Assembly: GCF_030269925.1 (NCBI RefSeq)
Contig: NC_085117.1
Location: 10,354,731-10,418,730, forward strand
DNA length: 64,000 bases
Direction: 5' to 3'
From: Bombyx mori
Lineage: Eukaryota > Arthropoda > Insecta > Lepidoptera > Bombycidae
Shown here: positions 60,563 to 64,000 of the stretch, piece after piece
Layout of the letters: each line of letters starts with the position of its first letter
Numbering within the stretch: the first letter of the stretch is position 1
The notes under the pieces: model-generated
The model's input: the letters and a program-made list of their open reading frames with translations, nothing else
What the model was told of the DNA's origin: nothing
The model's database searches: none
Made by a program: the position numbers and the translations under genes

Positions 60563-62460
60563 TATTGCTTTGTATTCTTACTAAAATACAGAATCGATAA
60601 TTTTAAATGATTTAAGTTTATAAGGTATGAGGTTTGTTTTTTTTGCTATGAAAAACTTTGCTATATTTACTTTTGTAGCAGACTATTTTGAAAATCTCAA
60701 AAAATATTGTAATGAATAGATAGTCATATATTAATGTGTAATGTTTTTAAATTACTAACATAGATTAGACTAACATAGATAGATAGTAAGGTTTTTTATT
60801 TACTGAAATAAAGATTTTTTTAAAACGAGATACCAAAATACAAGCCAGAAATCGCATTTAGCATTGAATAAGTAAGTATTGCATCTAATTTTTCACATGC
60901 CAAATTTTAACAAGATGGCTCCCGGCCGTGGGTGAAGCTGGAATAAAAAAATGTCTTTCACGTCACATTGTCAGTGTTGTTATTATCCATTGAAGAACCC
61001 CTCGTTTCTGGAGTGACACCGTTAATTAGTGAGGTGCGTGTTGTGATGAAGGCGGAGTAATCAGTCTTGCACCTGCCCAGCCATAGATTTAAGTACGATG
61101 GAAAAGCTAACCTAAAAAAACCTTATTTAATTTAAACATTATTTCAGTCACATATTACTACTCACCGTATTTCATGCTAATCATTTATGAATAACGAGTT
61201 TATTTTCTGTTCAGAACTTTAGAACAATCCTGATGAATTTAAAAATATTAACATCTCCTGTTAAGCAGCAGTAAGCAAAGAACTTGTTTGTTGTTGATCA
61301 ACCTATTGTACAAAAGTATCTGCTTGTTGACTGTTTTCTGATGTTAATTGTGTTTTGGTGTGCAATAAAGTATGTTCTCTCCTCTATCTCTCCCTTGTTT
61401 AAGTACATAAATTATTTTTATGAAATTAGGTTTCAGTCTAACATCAGTATTTTGTTTTGCTTAGGCCTTTCATAAAATAATTTTTTTTAAAGGGTTTTTC
61501 ATTAAGTGTGCTCGAACTTAAAAAAATAAATAAAAAAAACGTGTATAAGTGATATTGCCACAATTTTTATTTTATTTTAAAGGGATCTTAATCGCGCAAA
61601 ATAAAAGAGCATCTTCAAAGACATAAGAACTGATGATACCGCCGGACAAGCGTGTGGCGTTCAATGGTCAAATGTCACGACTAAATATGTGTTCATGCCG
61701 CTTTACCAAGGTAGCCGCTAAGAGCTGTCAAAGGTCGAGCGTCCCTATTAAAAACCCTACTTATGTTACAATGTACTTGGATTCGATAGAAAGCACTTCG
61801 GTAATTCTAGTTTTGTTCTAGAACTTTGGTTTCCTTGTCGCAACCTCACCTGCCGCAGTAAGTACATGTAGTGCATTAGTTGATGACGTCACGCGCTGCC
61901 GCCTCAACGTGCGTCAACGCGACATGCTACAGCTAATTCCTCTAAAAGATTGAAAGTACCATTTAGATGTTGGAATGGTTGAAGACGAGCGTAATATTAT
62001 GCCTTTTTCACATTCTATTGTTATGAATTTTTCAAAAAACTCCTTCGAATTATTCGTGATTTTAAAAATGCTTTATCGAGACATTAGAAGGATAGTATTA
62101 TATTGTATACTCGTGTTGTATTATAGTGTAAAGTGAAATATATCGTCCACAGTGACAACGAATTCAAATTTCAAATTATGTAACATCGGTTTGTTAATCG
62201 GCTGTCTAAGCAAACAACATTAGAGCCATAATATGGCTCCTGCGCTCTTTGTCTCGCGTTACTTTGTGAGAGTTTAAAAACTGTAATTTGCATTCGGACT
62301 ATCTCAACCCCATGCTGCCCATTTTTTTCTGTATTTCTCAATAAATAATTCGCCAATAAGCATAGATATGTCTCTGTTAATAACACAGCACCTCCTTGCT
62401 GTTAAAATTGAGGTGTAATTCTCTGGGGCAATATAAATATGTAGCTTATTTTACTTTAGC
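60563..62460. other. Intergenic with a degraded retroposon end
   Basis: 61290-61395 matches the (TC)n-tailed repeat of 29103-29262 (ttggtgtgcaataaagtatg then ctctcc). The rest is unassigned, and short frames have no motif. Confidence 0.4.
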
Positions 62461-62466
62461 AGCTCG

Positions 62467-62900
62467 ATAATTTTTTTTTTTTTTTTTATAACAAGTAAGA
62501 GGCAAACGAGCAAGACGGGTCACCTGATGGTAAGTGATTCACCGCCGCCCACGGTCACCAGCGTTTACGCCAGTGCGTTGCCTACCCTTCAGGTAAGAAT
62601 ATGCTTTTTTCTTGAATAACCCAATGTCGCAGTTGTTGGGGAAGACCGCTGATGGCAACGAATTCCAAAGATTTACTGTGCGTGGCAGAAAACTGTTTTT
62701 AAAACGCATTGTAGTGGAACGCCAACCATCCAGATGGTGCGGATGATAGTTCCGGCGAGACGATCGGTTACGAAAATCAGCGGCTTCTATTAAATTGAAC
62801 AACTCCTCGGAACACTCCCCATTGTAAATTCTGTAAAGTATGCATAGAGAAGATAGATCCCTACGCAGTGGAGCCGGGTGACCGTGTGTGAGTTATTCCC
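62467..62900 (-). mobile_element. 5'-truncated LINE related to family B
   Basis: Poly(T) at 62470-62486, then a minus-strand frame (62802-62539) encoding [20 protein letters not shown] and [20 protein letters not shown]. It is the same protein end as family B but clearly a different lineage, with a distinct tail (ggcaaacgagcaagacgggt). Confidence 0.85.
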
Positions 62901-63266
62901 AATAATCATAATTATTATTATTGATTTAAAATCTTATTAATTATACGCTATTTTTTAGAAAAGATATTAAAAATACAATTTAAAAAAGCTATATAAAAAT
63001 TGATTGCCGCTGATGGAGGTGTCTACGACACAAGCCAACAGTGGTTATAACTTCAGAGTGAGAAACCTCCTCACAATACGCGCAGTATCGAGGATAACTG
63101 CCTTCTGTATCAGACCCCTAACCCAGCTGTATAACGAAAGTTTCTTAAGGTGTTGATCCAAATTTTTCGCTTTCAAACCGTGTACCGAAACAACGATTGG
63201 AATAATGATAGTTGAATAAACATGCCACATGGCGGTAGTCTCGTGGACCAGGTCTAAATATATATA

Positions 63267-63509
63267 TTTTTTTATTGCTTAGATGGATGGACGAGCTCAC
63301 AGCCCACCCAGTGTTAAGTAGTTACTGTAGCCCATAGACATCTACAACGTAAATGCGCCACTTACCTTGAGATATAGGTTCTAAGATCTCAGTATGGTTG
63401 CAACGGCTGCCGCACCCTTCAAACCGAAACGCATTACTGCTTCACGGCAGAAATAGGCAGGGTGGTGGTACCTACCCGAGCGGACTCACAAGAGGTCCTA
63501 CTACCAGTA
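63267..63509 (-). mobile_element. 5'-truncated Bm1 SINE
   Basis: Poly(T), attgcttagatggatggacg, through gaggtcctactaccagta. The head is missing. Confidence 0.87.
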
Positions 63510-63588
63510 AAAATTAAAAATCCTTTTTTGCCTTCACGAGGTTCTCGTCATGACGACTGGAACTTTGGAACTGGAACTTTTATTATTA

Positions 63589-63881
63589 CTAGTGGTCCCG
63601 CCGAGTCGACATTCGACTATAATTAATTGAAATTATAAGTTTGAACGTTATTATGGTTCTATTGTCAAAGATACTTCTATAATCACAGATTTCACCAAGA
63701 CTACACTGCAGACAAACAAACAATATTAACCTATTCTCAATTTGATCACAGACAATTTTAGCAAAAAAAGTTTGACAATAAACATAGAGTATTCGTATGT
63801 GTGTGTCAAATGCATGGTAGGGTGTGTAACGTTTTTTTATTGATTTAATGTATTATTAACGCCTAATTTAAAAAATATATA
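63589..63881 (-). mobile_element. Helitron 3' part, interrupted
   Basis: CTAG at 63592-63589 with GCGGGACCA and a hairpin-like gtcgaatgtcgac region, then about 290 bp matching the body of 57104-57517 (ttgatttaatgtattattaa). The 5' half is absent up to the window end because another element starts at 63882. Confidence 0.75.
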
Positions 63882-64000
63882 CAGTCAAACCTGGGTAAGT
63901 GAGAACTGGATAAGTAAGAAAACTCTATAAGTGAAAGTAATAGCAAGGACCCGTCATTTTAAGCTCCCAAAACCTCTATTAGCGAGAAACAGAAACCTCT
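63882..64000 (+). mobile_element. Pogo/Tigger-like element, left end
   Basis: After a TA (63880-63881) the sequence cagtcaaacctgggtaagtg, then agaactggataagtaag and tctataagtg, has the style of pogo-family (Tc1/mariner superfamily) terminal inverted repeats, which insert at TA. Only 119 bp is in the window; no coding seen. Confidence 0.5.

Noticed and set aside
1..64000. CRISPR array, operon, phage or toxin system
   Set aside because: No regular short repeats with unique spacers and no bacterial-type gene clusters; the window is insect chromosomal DNA.

Overview
The window is AT-rich eukaryotic DNA with split genes, GT-AG introns and very many short interspersed repeats. The dominant repeat matches the Bm1 SINE of the silkworm. 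Together with lepidopteran-type Helitrons, an R1-clade LINE tail and RTE-like LINE tails, this points to a moth, most likely Bombyx mori or a close relative. No bacterial, plasmid or CRISPR features were seen. I found three host genes by joining exons on splice signals, reading phase and family motifs; single reading frames do not reveal them.

Layout. (1) 686-6397, minus strand: a five-exon gene for a 148-residue MCRIP/FAM195 family protein. One of its introns appears to use a GC-AG splice pair. (2) 6400-17226: intergenic, with Helitron, Bm1 and LINE remnants, a spaced 128-bp duplication and a GC-rich patch near 12 kb. (3) 17227-34770, plus strand: a nine-exon gene for a 611-residue secreted GH20 beta-N-acetylglucosaminidase. 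Intron 2 (9.5 kb) holds a long hairpin, two Helitrons, SINE and LINE tails, and an R1-clade LINE with a clear target-site duplication. (4) 37095-42823, minus strand: a three-exon paired-like homeobox gene of 293 residues; its first intron holds an old RTE-type LINE split by a Bm1. (5) 43000-64000: no host gene recognised. This part is a mosaic of SINEs, LINE tails, Helitrons, a terminal-inverted-repeat element and a pogo-like end that runs off the window.

The three genes are functionally unrelated neighbours: a small regulatory protein, a chitin/N-glycan hexosaminidase and a transcription factor. The enzyme and homeobox genes converge, with their stop codons about 2.3 kb apart. I found no undescribed multi-gene system. 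The most notable items are the GC-AG intron, the 45-bp-arm hairpin in the hexosaminidase intron, and several nested insertions whose order can be read directly.
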